NCBI GenBank assembly: GCA_024233135.1
Contig: JACKPZ010000028.1
Span: 1 to 45,834 of the forward strand
Direction of reading: 5' to 3'
DNA: 45,834 nt
Source of the DNA: Akkermansiaceae bacterium
GTDB taxonomy: Bacteria > Verrucomicrobiota > Verrucomicrobiia > Verrucomicrobiales > Akkermansiaceae
The translations under genes were made by a program, and so were the position numbers. Shown piece by piece: positions 7,506-17,300 of the stretch (the first letter of the stretch is position 1; the number at the start of each line of letters is the position of its first letter). Under the pieces are notes generated by a model, which was not told the DNA's origin, ran no database searches, and saw nothing but the letters and a program-made list of their open reading frames with translations.

Positions 7506-8150
7506 CTAACATCTCTTTACGGCGTGTGTTTCGAAAATGGCTTGGACGAGTTGGTGGGCGAGATCGTGCTTCGTGGCGAGGGGCAGCGCCTCGGTGTGCT
7601 CGGGGAAAACGAGGAGCACCTGGTTGTGATCCGAGTCGAAGCCGATGCCGGGTTTCGAGACATCGTTGGCGATGACGAGGTCGCAGCCCTTGCGGCGAAG
7701 CTTGTCACGGGCGTTGGCCTCGAGATTTTCCGTTTCCGCGGCGAATCCGACGAGGGTGCCGGCAAAGCCGAAGCTCTCCCGGGCGGAGCCGAGGATGTCC
7801 GGCGTGCGGACCAACTCGAGCGTGATCCTCTCGCCGGTTTTCTTGATCTTTTCCGGCGCGACCATGGCGGGCGTGTAGTCGGCCACCGCGGCGGCGAAGA
7901 CGGCGACGTCCATGCGACCGATGTGGTGTTCCACCGCGGCGTGCATTTCCGCGGCGGTTTCCACCGGCAGGAAATCGACCCCATCGGGTACGTCGATGGC
8001 GGTGGGGCCGGAAACGAGCAGCACCGTGTGGCCCGCCCCGGAAAACGCGTGGGCGAGCTCATAGCCCATCTTGCCGGACGACCGGTTGGTGAGGAATCTC
8101 ACCGGATCGAGCGGTTCGCGGGTGGGGCCTGCGGTGACGAGCACGTTCAC
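7506..8150 (-). CDS. coaB: Phosphopantothenate-cysteine ligase (CoaB domain only)
   Basis: This 214-residue protein starts at GTG 8150 (VNVLVTAGPTREPLDPVR) and covers only the CTP-dependent ligase half of CoaBC. Signatures are GPTREPLDPVRFLTNRSSGKMG, AAVADYTP and ANDVSKPGIGF. The CoaC decarboxylase half is not in the window. A longer frame to 8225 would start inside the terminator of the upstream PATR gene, so GTG 8150 is preferred. It makes phosphopantothenoylcysteine for coenzyme A. The TAG stop is followed immediately by ATG-ATG on the same strand. Confidence 0.87.
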   Translation of the reverse strand: MNVLVTAGPTREPLDPVRFLTNRSSGKMGYELAHAFSGAGHTVLLVSGPTAIDVPDGVDFLPVETAAEMHAAVEHHIGRMDVAVFAAAVADYTPAMVAPEKIKKTGERITLELVRTPDILGSARESFGFAGTLVGFAAETENLEANARDKLRRKGCDLVIANDVSKPGIGFDSDHNQVLLVFPEHTEALPLATKHDLAHQLVQAIFETHAVKRC

Positions 8151-8199
8151 CCGGGAAGTCTGGCCGCTGCCGGCCGCGAGGCAAGCGGATGGTGCCGCG

Positions 8200-8239
8200 A
8201 AAAAACAACCCGCCCCCGGGAACAAGCCGGGAGCGGGTT
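8200..8239 (-). terminator. Rho-independent terminator of the first PATR gene
   Basis: A 13-bp stem with one mismatch (8227-8239 pairing with 8207-8219, reading AACCCGCTCCCGG on the minus strand) is followed by six T residues on that strand (8205-8200). It lies about 30 bases after the stop of the giant gene and 50 bases before coaB. Confidence 0.85.
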
Positions 8240-8268
8240 GGTGAATTCCCGAACGGGTTGGTGCCGGA

Positions 8269-11200
8269 TCAGTCGATCGTCACCTTCAGGCGGGCGAATT
8301 TCTCGGCGTCCGCCGCCTTGAGGACGACCAGCGTCACGGTGAACGTGCCGTCGGTGTTGTCGACCACCGTCACTCCCGGGTTGTTGACCACGGGAGCGGT
8401 CGGGACGGTGAAGACCGTCGGCCAGCCCGCCAATGTCGTGCCGACCTCGATTTCCACGCCGGTGTCCGCCGATGTGAGCGCATCCTCATCGCACACGAAG
8501 GTGAGGGTGAGGCTGGTGGCATCCGAACTGACGGTCGGCAGCTTGCCGATGTCGTTGGTCGCGGCATCGCCACCAAGCAGCCACTCGACACCATTGGCCA
8601 CGCCGTCGCCGTCATAGTCGTCGGCCGCGGTGCCCGTCGGCGCGTTGGTGGCGGCCCAGGTGCTGTAGCCGGCGGCGACCGTCAGCGAGAGCGTTCCATC
8701 GGCTTCGGTGAAGGTCCAGGTGTTCGGGCCATCGACCAAGGTGTGGACACCCGACGACTTCGAGAAGGTGTTCACACCGTCCGTGACGTTGAACGTTCCG
8801 CTGAAGTTCTCGAATGCCAAGGCACCGACGTCGACCAACAACCAGGAGTTCCCATCGGTGAGATCGGCACCACTCAGGTCGAGGACGAAGTCTCCGTCCG
8901 CGGTAAAGGCACCCGCGCCGCCGATCTTGTTGGAGGATCCATTCGCACCCGGTTTGAACGCGAGCGTTCCACCGTCAGCGAGGTTGAGGGCCCCGGTGTT
9001 GACGGTTGTGTTTCCGGTGTAGCTGTTCAATCCGAACAGCGTGAGGTTGCCCGAACCATCCTTCACGACGACACCGGTTCCTCCGATGTTGTTGGCCACC
9101 GTCAGGTTGTTGCTGCGGTTGAACGAGAGGGTCGAATTGACCGTCACCGGGCCGCTTCCCAGCGTGCCGGTGGTTCCGCCGTTGCCGACGCGAAGCGTGC
9201 CGGAATTGACGGCGAATCCACCACTCGTGGTGTTCTCGCCGGTGAGGGTCACGGTTTCCCCACCCGTCCGGGTGATCTTGCCGGTACCGGAGATGACACC
9301 GCTGAACGTGACGTTGCCATAGCCGCCTCCAAAGTTGAAGGCACTATCCGCCGTGACGGAAATCGGGCTGGAAATCGTGGCTCCGTTCGGACCCGGCCAG
9401 TCACTTCCCAGCGTGCCTCCGTTGAGGACGATCGGCATGCTGAACGTGAGGGTGGCCCCCCAACGGTCGGTGATCACGGAGGCACCCGAGTTGACCGTCA
9501 GCGTTCCGGGCGAGTTGAGAACCACGGTGCGCTGGTTGTTGTTGTAGTCTTTGATCAGGCGGAGCGCTCCTTGATCCACCGTGATGTTGCCGGTGGAAAC
9601 CGTGACGCCGTTGAGCGTGAGCTGTCCCGGTCCCGTCTTGGTCAGGGTGTTGCCGGCAAGGTTGAGCGATCCGGAGGACGAGGAATTCGTGCCGACGATC
9701 ATGTTGGCCGCGATGTCGATCGAGGTGTCACCCGTCAATTCAAGCGACGAGATCACGCCGCCGTTCGCGCTGTTGTTGATGGTGCCCGCGGATTTCACCA
9801 CCTGGCCGGTGGTTTCCAAATCGTTGCCGTTCACATCGAGCGAGGCCCCGCTGGCGATGGTGGTGACGCTTCCGGCACCTCCGAGAGCCGATGGGGATCC
9901 AATGGCAATCGAACCCGCTTCGATCGAGTTTCCGCCGAGGTGGCTGTTGGCGGAGTTGATCGTAAGCGTGCTGGAACCTTGCTTGAGGATCGAAGCGTTG
10001 CCGGAGAGGCCGCCCGCACCGTCGAAGGTGTAGTTCGAAGCCGAGTTGACCGTGACGAGCGAGGCGGGAAGCGCCTCGGTGAGTGTGACGGTGCCCGCCG
10101 CCGTTCCGTCGAAGAGGACGCTGTCCAGATCGATGAACATGGTGGGGGAATCATCGCTCGCGAGTTTCCAGTTGGTGGTCGCATGATCCCAGTTCTGGTC
10201 GGTGGCACCGGTCCAGATCAACGAATCGACCGCGTCGACCTTCACATTGATCATCGTGTTGACGGTGTCGTGGACCAGCGAGGTCGAGTAGCGCGGGTTG
10301 GGCAGCGGGATGAGCGCCAGATCACCGAAGCCGGTGATGCTGCCGCTGTAGTCGATGACCGTGAACTCGTCGCCCGCGGTCAATTCGCCGAGCGGAGCCA
10401 TGACGATGTTCGTCGGCGAGGTGACGTCCAGCGAACCCGTGCTGATCAGGTCCACCGAGGTGCCGACGCGGAAGATCGCGTTGCCTCCGGCGAAGGTGGT
10501 CGCCGTGGCCGAGACCGTTCCCGCCGCGCCGGTGGTGCCGGGATGCAGGTCGCCACCGGCCAGTTCGAGGGAAGAAACCGTGGCGGTGTTGAAGAGATAG
10601 AGGTCTCCTTCTTCCACCCTGGCCTTTCCGGTGAAGGCGTTGCCCGAGCCCGAGAGCGAGAGCGTTCCGGCCCCGGTTTTCACCATGCCGCCGCTGCCCG
10701 TCAGATTGCCCGTCAGGTTGATCGTGCGCGGCGTGGTGCCGTCGACCGAGTCGAGCGTGTCGAACGTCGTATCGCCACCCGTGCCGGTGAGGCTGATGGC
10801 GAGAGACGAGTTCCAGTTCGCGGAAGCACCGACGGTGCCGCCGCCGAAGTTCACGGCATAGGGAACACCGCCGTTGCGCATGCCCCATTTGCCGAGGTTG
10901 AGGCGGCCGCCGGTGATGTTGAGGGCGTCCTCGCCGTTGTTGTTGCCGTTGCTTCGGCCGTTGACGACGAGCGACGTGGTGTTCACCTCACCGGTGCCGG
11001 AGATGTTGAGGATACCGGAACCGTCGATGCCGAGCATCAGGTTGGCCTGCGCCTCGTCGGTCGGCGAGGTGACCGTATCGGGTTGGTTCAGGGAGCCTCC
11101 GGAAATGTTGTAGACGGAGGTTTCACCACCCCAGTGACCGAAGCGGGCGTCATGGGTGACGGTCACGTCTCCCGCGGTGTGGTTGACGGTGTGGACCTGG

Positions 11201-13905
11201 TTGTTTCCGTCGCCGAGTTCGAGGTCGGCGAAGGTGCCGCTGACGATGTTGATGTTGGTGGTTCCCGACCAGGCGTGGAATCCGTTGACATCATTGCCGA
11301 TGTTGGCGGTTGTTCCACTGATGTTGGTGACCATGCCGGAACCAACATCCAGGCCTCCGTCGAACGAAATGTTTCCGTTGAACGTGAGGGTTCCGTTGTT
11401 ACCGGTGAACTTTCCGTCGGTGGTGACATCCTCGTTGAAGATCAAGGCGTCGCCGGCGTTGTTGTTCTTGGTGAGGTTGCCTGTGCCGGTCACCGGACCG
11501 TCAATGGTGATCGTATTGGCCGGGCCGGCACCGAAGTTCACGTTGCCGGTGGTGGTGATCCCCTGGGTGGCCGAACCGATCGTCGCCGAGGTCTGGAGCG
11601 CGAGCGTTCCGCCCTGGAGGGTGACTCCGCCGCCGAGGGTGAGAACGTCGGCACCGGTGGCGGTGCCGAGCGCGGCGTTGGACTCGATGCGGAGGGTGCC
11701 GCCCGTCTCACTCGAGATCTTGCCGGAGAATCCGGTGGCGGTGTTCTGCAGATAGAGCGCGTTGGCGCCGACGCGGGTGATGGTGCCCGCTCCCGCGAGG
11801 TCGCCATCGATGGCGATGCCGCCACCGCTGGTGTCGATGGTCGTTCCGGACGCGGCGGTGATCGTGCCGGAATATGTACCGGTGCCGCCACCCGCATTAT
11901 ACATTCCAGCGGTGGGCGCCAGGGTGATCGATGCCGGAACCGTGCGGTCGCCGTAGGTGCCGATCTTCGAGGTGTTGTTCACCGTCACGTTGCCGCTCGC
12001 GCCGCCGAAGCCGAAATCCGAATTCTCGGCCCAGACGTTGCCGCCGTTGACGATGATGTTGATCGCCGATCCGGAGCCATCGCCGCGGAAGCCCATGTCG
12101 CCGGTCCCTTCCTTGGTGAGGGTGAAACCGTTGCCCTCGATCACGCCGCCGCCGGCTTGGTTGGCGAAGCCGATGTCGAAGCGCGAGTTGGTGTTGATCG
12201 TGGCGTCGCCGCTGAGGATCACGCTTTTCACACCGGCGTTCGAGAAGTTCGCCGCTCCGGTGTTGGTGATCGCGCCCGCGCCGCCGACGCCGGTGCCGGC
12301 GATGGTGTACTCGTAGCCGCCGGTAGGCACGGCGCCCGGTGTCTGGCCGTTGAGGTCGACGGTCGAACCGCTTTCCACGGTGATGCCGGAGCTTTGGCCG
12401 AACGCGTCGCGGCTGCCCATTTTCAGGGTGCTGCCGTTGGTCACGCTGATCGCCCCGCTGTAGTTCTGGCCGTTCACACCGCCGAGGGTGACCACGCCGC
12501 CGCCGGAGACGGAAACGCCGGTTCCACCGCTGAGCATGCCGTCGGTTCCACCCGCCAGCGTGTAGTCATTGCCCGTGGTGTTGGTGAAGCTGACGCCGCC
12601 CGGCGAAAGGGTGCCGGACATGGTGACAGTGCCGGGAGCGGCGTCGCCGAAGACCACGGTGTCACCGTTGAAGAAGAGGTTGTCACCCTCCACCCAGTTG
12701 GCGGAAGCACCCGTAGTCCAAATCCCATCGGTAGAGGTGTTGTTCCATGTCCGGGTGTCCGTGGTGTAGTTGAGTTCGATCGCGCTGCCGTTGTCGCTGA
12801 AGGCCGGGCTGCGGAACGAGGAACCGCTGAGGCTCAGGTTTCCGATGCCCGTCACGGACGTGCCGTATTCCGCGATGACGATCGGACCCGCGCCGCCGGC
12901 CGGAACGCCGTTGACCGTGACGGTGGAGGCGGACGAAATGTCGATGTTGCTCGCGAGAATGGAACTCGAACCGGCTCCGTCCACCACCAGCGTTCCTCCC
13001 GCAAGGATGAGGTCGCTGAAGATTTCGGTGAGACCGGAAACGGTGCCGCCGGTGTTGACCGTGAGGTTTCCATCGATGGTGCTCAGATCCACCAAGGCGA
13101 GACTGCCGGTGCCGCCGACCGTGACGGAATCGAGGAAATCAAAGTAGTGGGTCACCGAACCGCCGGTGATGTCGGTGGTTCCTGCGACTTCGGCGTCATT
13201 GACCACAGTGCCTCCGGTGACGGTGAGCGTGCCGCCGATTCCGCCGTAGTTGTTGAGCGTGCCGCCGGAAACCGCGACGTTGCCATCGACGCTTCCATCG
13301 ATGTTGACGGTGCCGCCGGACTGGGTGACCGAACCGCCGAACAGATCGCCGATGTTGACCGTGCCCGCCGTGGCGAGGAGCGTTCCGGAGAACAAGTTGG
13401 CGGGGCTGTCGAGGTTCAGGGTGTTGCCTCCGCTTTTGGTGAGGTTGAACGCGCCGGAAAGGGCGCCTTGGATCGTCAGGGAATTGTTTCCGACCGCCCA
13501 GGTCTGGTCCGCACCGAGCACGATGTCGTTGCCGATGGTGATCGCTTCCCAGCGGACTTCCGTGATGCCGCTCGCGCCGAGGGTGATCGGGGAGCCGGTC
13601 AGGGTGATCGGTCCGGACGAGTCCTCGAACCTTGCGCCGCCCCAGGAGACCGGAGAAGAAACGGTGATTCCTCCGCCGCGGGACTCGCCGTTGAAGCCGG
13701 CGGTGGTCCATGCGGCGATATCAGAGGCACCCGGTGCGACGGTGCCGTCGCCCCAGTTCGCGGGATTGGTGGCTTCGGCGTCGGAGGTGGCCGCGGTGCG
13801 GTAGGCGATCTCGGCGGAGGTGGCGAAACCCGAGAGGGTGATGAGGGAGGCGAAGCCGGCACCGAGCAGGCGCGGCAGGAGCGGATTGGAGTATTTTGGT
13901 TTCAT
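8269..13905 (-). CDS. Giant secreted protein with autotransporter-associated beta-strand repeats
   Basis: This 1,878-residue protein starts at ATG 13905 with a signal peptide (MKPKYSNPLLPRLLGAGFAS..., cleavage likely after SGFATSA). The body is low-complexity Gly/Thr/Ser/Asn-rich beta-helix sequence. PATR units are clearest in the last third, for example GAGTLSLSGSGNAFTG, GSSTLTINSANSHLGG and GSGNLTLFGLNSYTGN. No C-terminal beta-barrel is visible. It ends in a region of about 140 residues with a Ca-binding-like DYDGDGVANGVEWLLGGD and the terminus EKFARLKVTID, shared with the neighbouring paralogue. It is likely a surface or matrix protein; function unknown. A strong terminator follows. Confidence 0.9.
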   Translation of the reverse strand: MKPKYSNPLLPRLLGAGFASLITLSGFATSAEIAYRTAATSDAEATNPANWGDGTVAPGASDIAAWTTAGFNGESRGGGITVSSPVSWGGARFEDSSGPITLTGSPITLGASGITEVRWEAITIGNDIVLGADQTWAVGNNSLTIQGALSGAFNLTKSGGNTLNLDSPANLFSGTLLATAGTVNIGDLFGGSVTQSGGTVNIDGSVDGNVAVSGGTLNNYGGIGGTLTVTGGTVVNDAEVAGTTDITGGSVTHYFDFLDSVTVGGTGSLALVDLSTIDGNLTVNTGGTVSGLTEIFSDLILAGGTLVVDGAGSSSILASNIDISSASTVTVNGVPAGGAGPIVIAEYGTSVTGIGNLSLSGSSFRSPAFSDNGSAIELNYTTDTRTWNNTSTDGIWTTGASANWVEGDNLFFNGDTVVFGDAAPGTVTMSGTLSPGGVSFTNTTGNDYTLAGGTDGMLSGGTGVSVSGGGVVTLGGVNGQNYSGAISVTNGSTLKMGSRDAFGQSSGITVESGSTVDLNGQTPGAVPTGGYEYTIAGTGVGGAGAITNTGAANFSNAGVKSVILSGDATINTNSRFDIGFANQAGGGVIEGNGFTLTKEGTGDMGFRGDGSGSAINIIVNGGNVWAENSDFGFGGASGNVTVNNTSKIGTYGDRTVPASITLAPTAGMYNAGGGTGTYSGTITAASGTTIDTSGGGIAIDGDLAGAGTITRVGANALYLQNTATGFSGKISSETGGTLRIESNAALGTATGADVLTLGGGVTLQGGTLALQTSATIGSATQGITTTGNVNFGAGPANTITIDGPVTGTGNLTKNNNAGDALIFNEDVTTDGKFTGNNGTLTFNGNISFDGGLDVGSGMVTNISGTTANIGNDVNGFHAWSGTTNINIVSGTFADLELGDGNNQVHTVNHTAGDVTVTHDARFGHWGGETSVYNISGGSLNQPDTVTSPTDEAQANLMLGIDGSGILNISGTGEVNTTSLVVNGRSNGNNNGEDALNITGGRLNLGKWGMRNGGVPYAVNFGGGTVGASANWNSSLAISLTGTGGDTTFDTLDSVDGTTPRTINLTGNLTGSGGMVKTGAGTLSLSGSGNAFTGKARVEEGDLYLFNTATVSSLELAGGDLHPGTTGAAGTVSATATTFAGGNAIFRVGTSVDLISTGSLDVTSPTNIVMAPLGELTAGDEFTVIDYSGSITGFGDLALIPLPNPRYSTSLVHDTVNTMINVKVDAVDSLIWTGATDQNWDHATTNWKLASDDSPTMFIDLDSVLFDGTAAGTVTLTEALPASLVTVNSASNYTFDGAGGLSGNASILKQGSSTLTINSANSHLGGNSIEAGSIAIGSPSALGGAGSVTTIASGASLDVNGNDLETTGQVVKSAGTINNSANGGVISSLELTGDTSIDIAANMIVGTNSSSSGSLNLAGNTLTKTGPGQLTLNGVTVSTGNITVDQGALRLIKDYNNNQRTVVLNSPGTLTVNSGASVITDRWGATLTFSMPIVLNGGTLGSDWPGPNGATISSPISVTADSAFNFGGGYGNVTFSGVISGTGKITRTGGETVTLTGENTTSGGFAVNSGTLRVGNGGTTGTLGSGPVTVNSTLSFNRSNNLTVANNIGGTGVVVKDGSGNLTLFGLNSYTGNTTVNTGALNLADGGTLAFKPGANGSSNKIGGAGAFTADGDFVLDLSGADLTDGNSWLLVDVGALAFENFSGTFNVTDGVNTFSKSSGVHTLVDGPNTWTFTEADGTLSLTVAAGYSTWAATNAPTGTAADDYDGDGVANGVEWLLGGDAATNDIGKLPTVSSDATSLTLTFVCDEDALTSADTGVEIEVGTTLAGWPTVFTVPTAPVVNNPGVTVVDNTDGTFTVTLVVLKAADAEKFARLKVTID

Positions 13906-14253
13906 TTGGAGGAGGATGCGGTTTGGCTACGTTTTTCTAACAATGGATACGGGAGATCATGAGACGAAGGGGAGACGGGGACGAGCGGGCCACCCGACTT
14001 GGAAACGAGGGCGGACCAGACATGGATAAACGGATTCCGCCGGCGCGACGGAAGCGCGCCGGTACTCAATCGATCGAACGAAACGGAATGCCATGTCTGA
14101 AACAAAGAACACTCACACCTAGCCGCCCGGATGCGGCACGACAAGAAAGCTGATCGACGAATTTTTGTGCAAATTCCTTTTACAGAAGTCCCTGCGGCCT
14201 GAACCGGGGTTGAGATCGCTTCGTGAGGAGATCCGTGCCACGGACAACACAAC
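13906..14253 (-). other. Long leader of the first PATR gene, gene-free
   Basis: No gene is supported here. Read on the minus strand it holds the regulator-like half-site (14173-14164). A stretch at about 14112-14096 resembles the second PATR gene's leader (GTTCTTTGTTTCAGAC here, GTTCCTTGTTTTAGACC there). A perfect 8-bp hairpin follows (CCGGCGCG, 14040-14047 with 14055-14062). A pyrimidine tract, CATCCTCCTCC, then lies just before the ATG. Confidence 0.5.
14162..14175. promoter_or_regulatory. Candidate half-site of the GntR/LacI-type regulator
   Basis: TTTTTGTGCAAATT contains the decamer TTTGTGCAAA (14164-14173). The same decamer occurs inverted within the perfect inverted repeat beside the regulator gene (19508-19517). 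It lies about 260 bases upstream of the first PATR gene. Confidence 0.45.
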
Positions 14254-14284
14254 GGCCCGCCTCCATGCGATGTGGAGGCGGGCC
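14254..14284 (-). terminator. Terminator hairpin of the second PATR gene
   Basis: A perfect 12-bp GC-rich stem (14254-14265 with 14273-14284) lies about 30 bases after the gene's stop on the minus strand. It is followed by GTTGTGTTG, only moderately T-rich. Confidence 0.7.
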
Positions 14285-14313
14285 GGGGGATTCGGGAAAC
14301 AGAGGGCGACGGA

Positions 14314-17300
14314 TCAGTCGATCGTCACCTTGAGACGGGCGAACTTCTCGGTGTCCGGCGCCTTGGTGACGGTGAGCGTCACGGTGTCGGTGCCGTCGAA
14401 GTTGTCGGTCACGGTGACGCCCGCGGTGGACGAGCCGGTGTCGTCACCCACTGTGTACACCACCGGCCAGCCGGCCAGCGTGGTGCCGACCTCGATTTCC
14501 ACGGTGGTGTCCGCGGTCTTCGACGCCTGATCCCGCACAAAGGTGAAGATCAGGTCGGTCGCGGTGGTCGAGGCGGTCGGGAGTTTCCCGGCGTCGTTGG
14601 TGTCCTTGTCACCGCCAAGCACCCACTCGACGCCGTTGGAAACGCCATCGAGGTCGTAGTCCTGATCGGCCGTCTGGCCGGGGGCGTTGACGGAAGCCCA
14701 GTCGGCGTATCCGGCGGCAGGACTGCTGGTGACATTGAGCACCCCGCTGCCGGCGAAGTGGGTGTTGTCGATGTTGGCGGCTCCGGAACCGGACGCACCG
14801 TAGGTGCCGGCGGCCACCTGCACGCCCTCGATGAAGAGGGCGTTGACCGTGTCACTGGCGCCGTGTGCGAGGTTCAGAACACCGAACTCATCGATGGAGA
14901 CATTGGAGGCATCCGCGAGTTCCGCGGTATTGAGCACCAAGGTTCCGTCGCCCACGGTGGTGGAACCGTTGTAGGCGAGCGGACCGGCGAGGGTGAACGT
15001 TCCGGCGCCCGATTTCACGAAGGCGAGGTTGGCCTCGTTGGTTCCGGCTCCACCGACGGACCCGGTGAACGTGCGGCCGGCGCCGCCATAGTTCACCGTG
15101 AGAGTGGATACCGACGCCGCCCCACCGACGACTCGGCTGCCGGTGTTGGAGTTGTGGTTTCCGATGTCGCTGACGGTCTGATCGCCCGCGAGGACGACGG
15201 TTCCGGAGGTGGCGCCATCGCCGAAAGCCAGCCCCGCGCTTGCGGCGAGAAGATTGTCGCCATTGAGGACGACCGTTCCCTCGCGCACCCAGATTCCTTC
15301 CGGGAAGGTGCTGGCACCGCTCAGGATCGCGGAGCCCGCACCGTATTTCATGAAGTTCACCTGGAATCCGGCGCGGGCCACGCTGCCACCTCCCGTCATC
15401 GGCCCGTCGATCAGGAGATCCCCTGTGGCGGTTGCGGCGCCAGCGGCGACATTCATCCGATACCCGAACGAACCGGTATCCAGGCGGACATCGCTCGCAA
15501 TCACGGACCCCGAGGCGGCCGCATCGACCGTGAGGTGGGTTCCGTTGATGTCGAATCCCTGGAGAATCGATGTGCCGCCACCGTAGGTGCGGATGGTGGT
15601 CGGAGCGGTGGAAAGCCGGAGGCCTCCATTGCGCTGGAAATTCATCGAACGCCCGCCGAGCAGATGAAGTCCGGTGGTGGCCGATACGCCGCTGCCGTGC
15701 ACGACCACTCCGCTGTTGTAGTTCTGGCCGGTGGTGTAGGCGAGTTCGAGCGTGGCTCCCGCCTGGACAACGTAGTCGGACGTGCCCGACTTCGAAAGCA
15801 TGCGCAGGGTGCCGGCCGAAACCGTGGTGGCACCGGTCCACGACCCACCGGTGGAAGTCATGAGGCCGTCACCGGTCTTCGCAATGGTCCCGGCACCGAC
15901 GATGGGGCTGGACACGTCCAGGGTTTCGCCCGCCGCAACTTGGAAGAAGCCGCCGGGTGAGGTGGTGGTGATGCCGCGGTTCGCGTCGTCGATGGCGAAC
16001 GACCCGATCGCGGCAACGGTTCCACCGTTGAGCAGCAGCTGGTCCGCGGTCGCGGCGCCGGGAGCGGTGCCGAGGGCGTCCTCGCCGTTGATCGCGAGGG
16101 TACCGCCGGTCACCGTGGTTTTGCCGGTGTGGGTGTTGACTCCGGTGAGGGTCTGGGTACCCGCGCCGACTTTGGTTAGAGCGACGGTTCCGCCCACGTT
16201 GGCGAGCAGGCCGGAGAACGAGCCGGTCGCATCGCCTGAGCCGACGGTGAGGGTCGCGGTGCCGCCACTTGGGGCATTGGCATTGACGGTTCCCGCACCA
16301 TTGAGTCCGCCGATGGTTTCCGCGGTGGTGGAAAGACGGAGCAAGCCGCCCGCCGTGACGGTGACATCGGACAAGTCCGGGATCCGGTCGCCCGCCGTCG
16401 AGGCGACGCCGACCTGAAGCCCGCCGGTGGTGGATACCGTGAGGTCACCGGTCCAAAGCGCGGGAGAGGTCGGGAAGATCGAGCGTCCGGTTCCGGTGAC
16501 CGTGACGTTTCCGGTGCCGGTGATGTTTTCATAGTCGGTCCGGTCCGCCGCGTTCGAGTCGAGCACCACATCGCGTTCGAGCACGATGTTGGTGAATTGG
16601 TTGTTGTCGCCGGTGCCACCGACCGAAGCCTGGGTGCCGATGGTCGCGGTGCCTGTTCCATCCGAGGAAATCAACACTTCGTTACCGAAGGAAACCCGGT
16701 TGGTGTCGATGTAGAGGGCGACGTTGGCGGAGCCGGTGTTCGGATCGCCGAGGGTCACGGTGCCGGTTCCGAGCGCGCCCGCCTGGCGGATGAAGATGGT
16801 TCCCTCGCTGATGACCGTGCCGCCGCTGAAGGTGTTCGGCGCGTCGATGGTGAGGGTGGACGCACCGTCCTTGAGCAGGGAGCCTAAGCCGGAGATGAAA
16901 TCCGAGACGGTGCCCGTGAGCGAGTAGTTGGTGGTGTCCGAAGTCACCGCCATCGCCCCGGGCTGCAGCTCGCCGACCAGCGTGATATCCGGGTTCGCCC
17001 CGCCTTCGGCGAAAGTGACGAGGTCACCGTAGAAGAACTCGTTGGCACCGCCGTTGAGCCAGTTGGTGGTCGAGTTGAGGTCCCAGTTGCCATCGGTGCC
17101 GCCGGTCCAGGTCAGGGCCTCGTTGTCGATCGTCAACGTGACACGGCTGTTGCCGGCATCGTCCGCGAAGGTTGCGGAACGGTAGCTGCCGGAGCCCGGC
17201 AGCGTCAATGCGGTCGCCGGGTTTCCGGAAAGAGTGCCATATTCCAACACGGTTACCACCGGATCGATGCCGGACGGCACGGTCTCCAGGATCACGTTGG

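Noticed and set aside
8743..13962. A 1,739-residue plus-strand ORF
   Set aside because: It is the antisense shadow of the first PATR gene; the composition is Gly/Arg/Asp/Val-rich with no domain or signal, and the minus strand has a signal peptide, repeats and a terminator.
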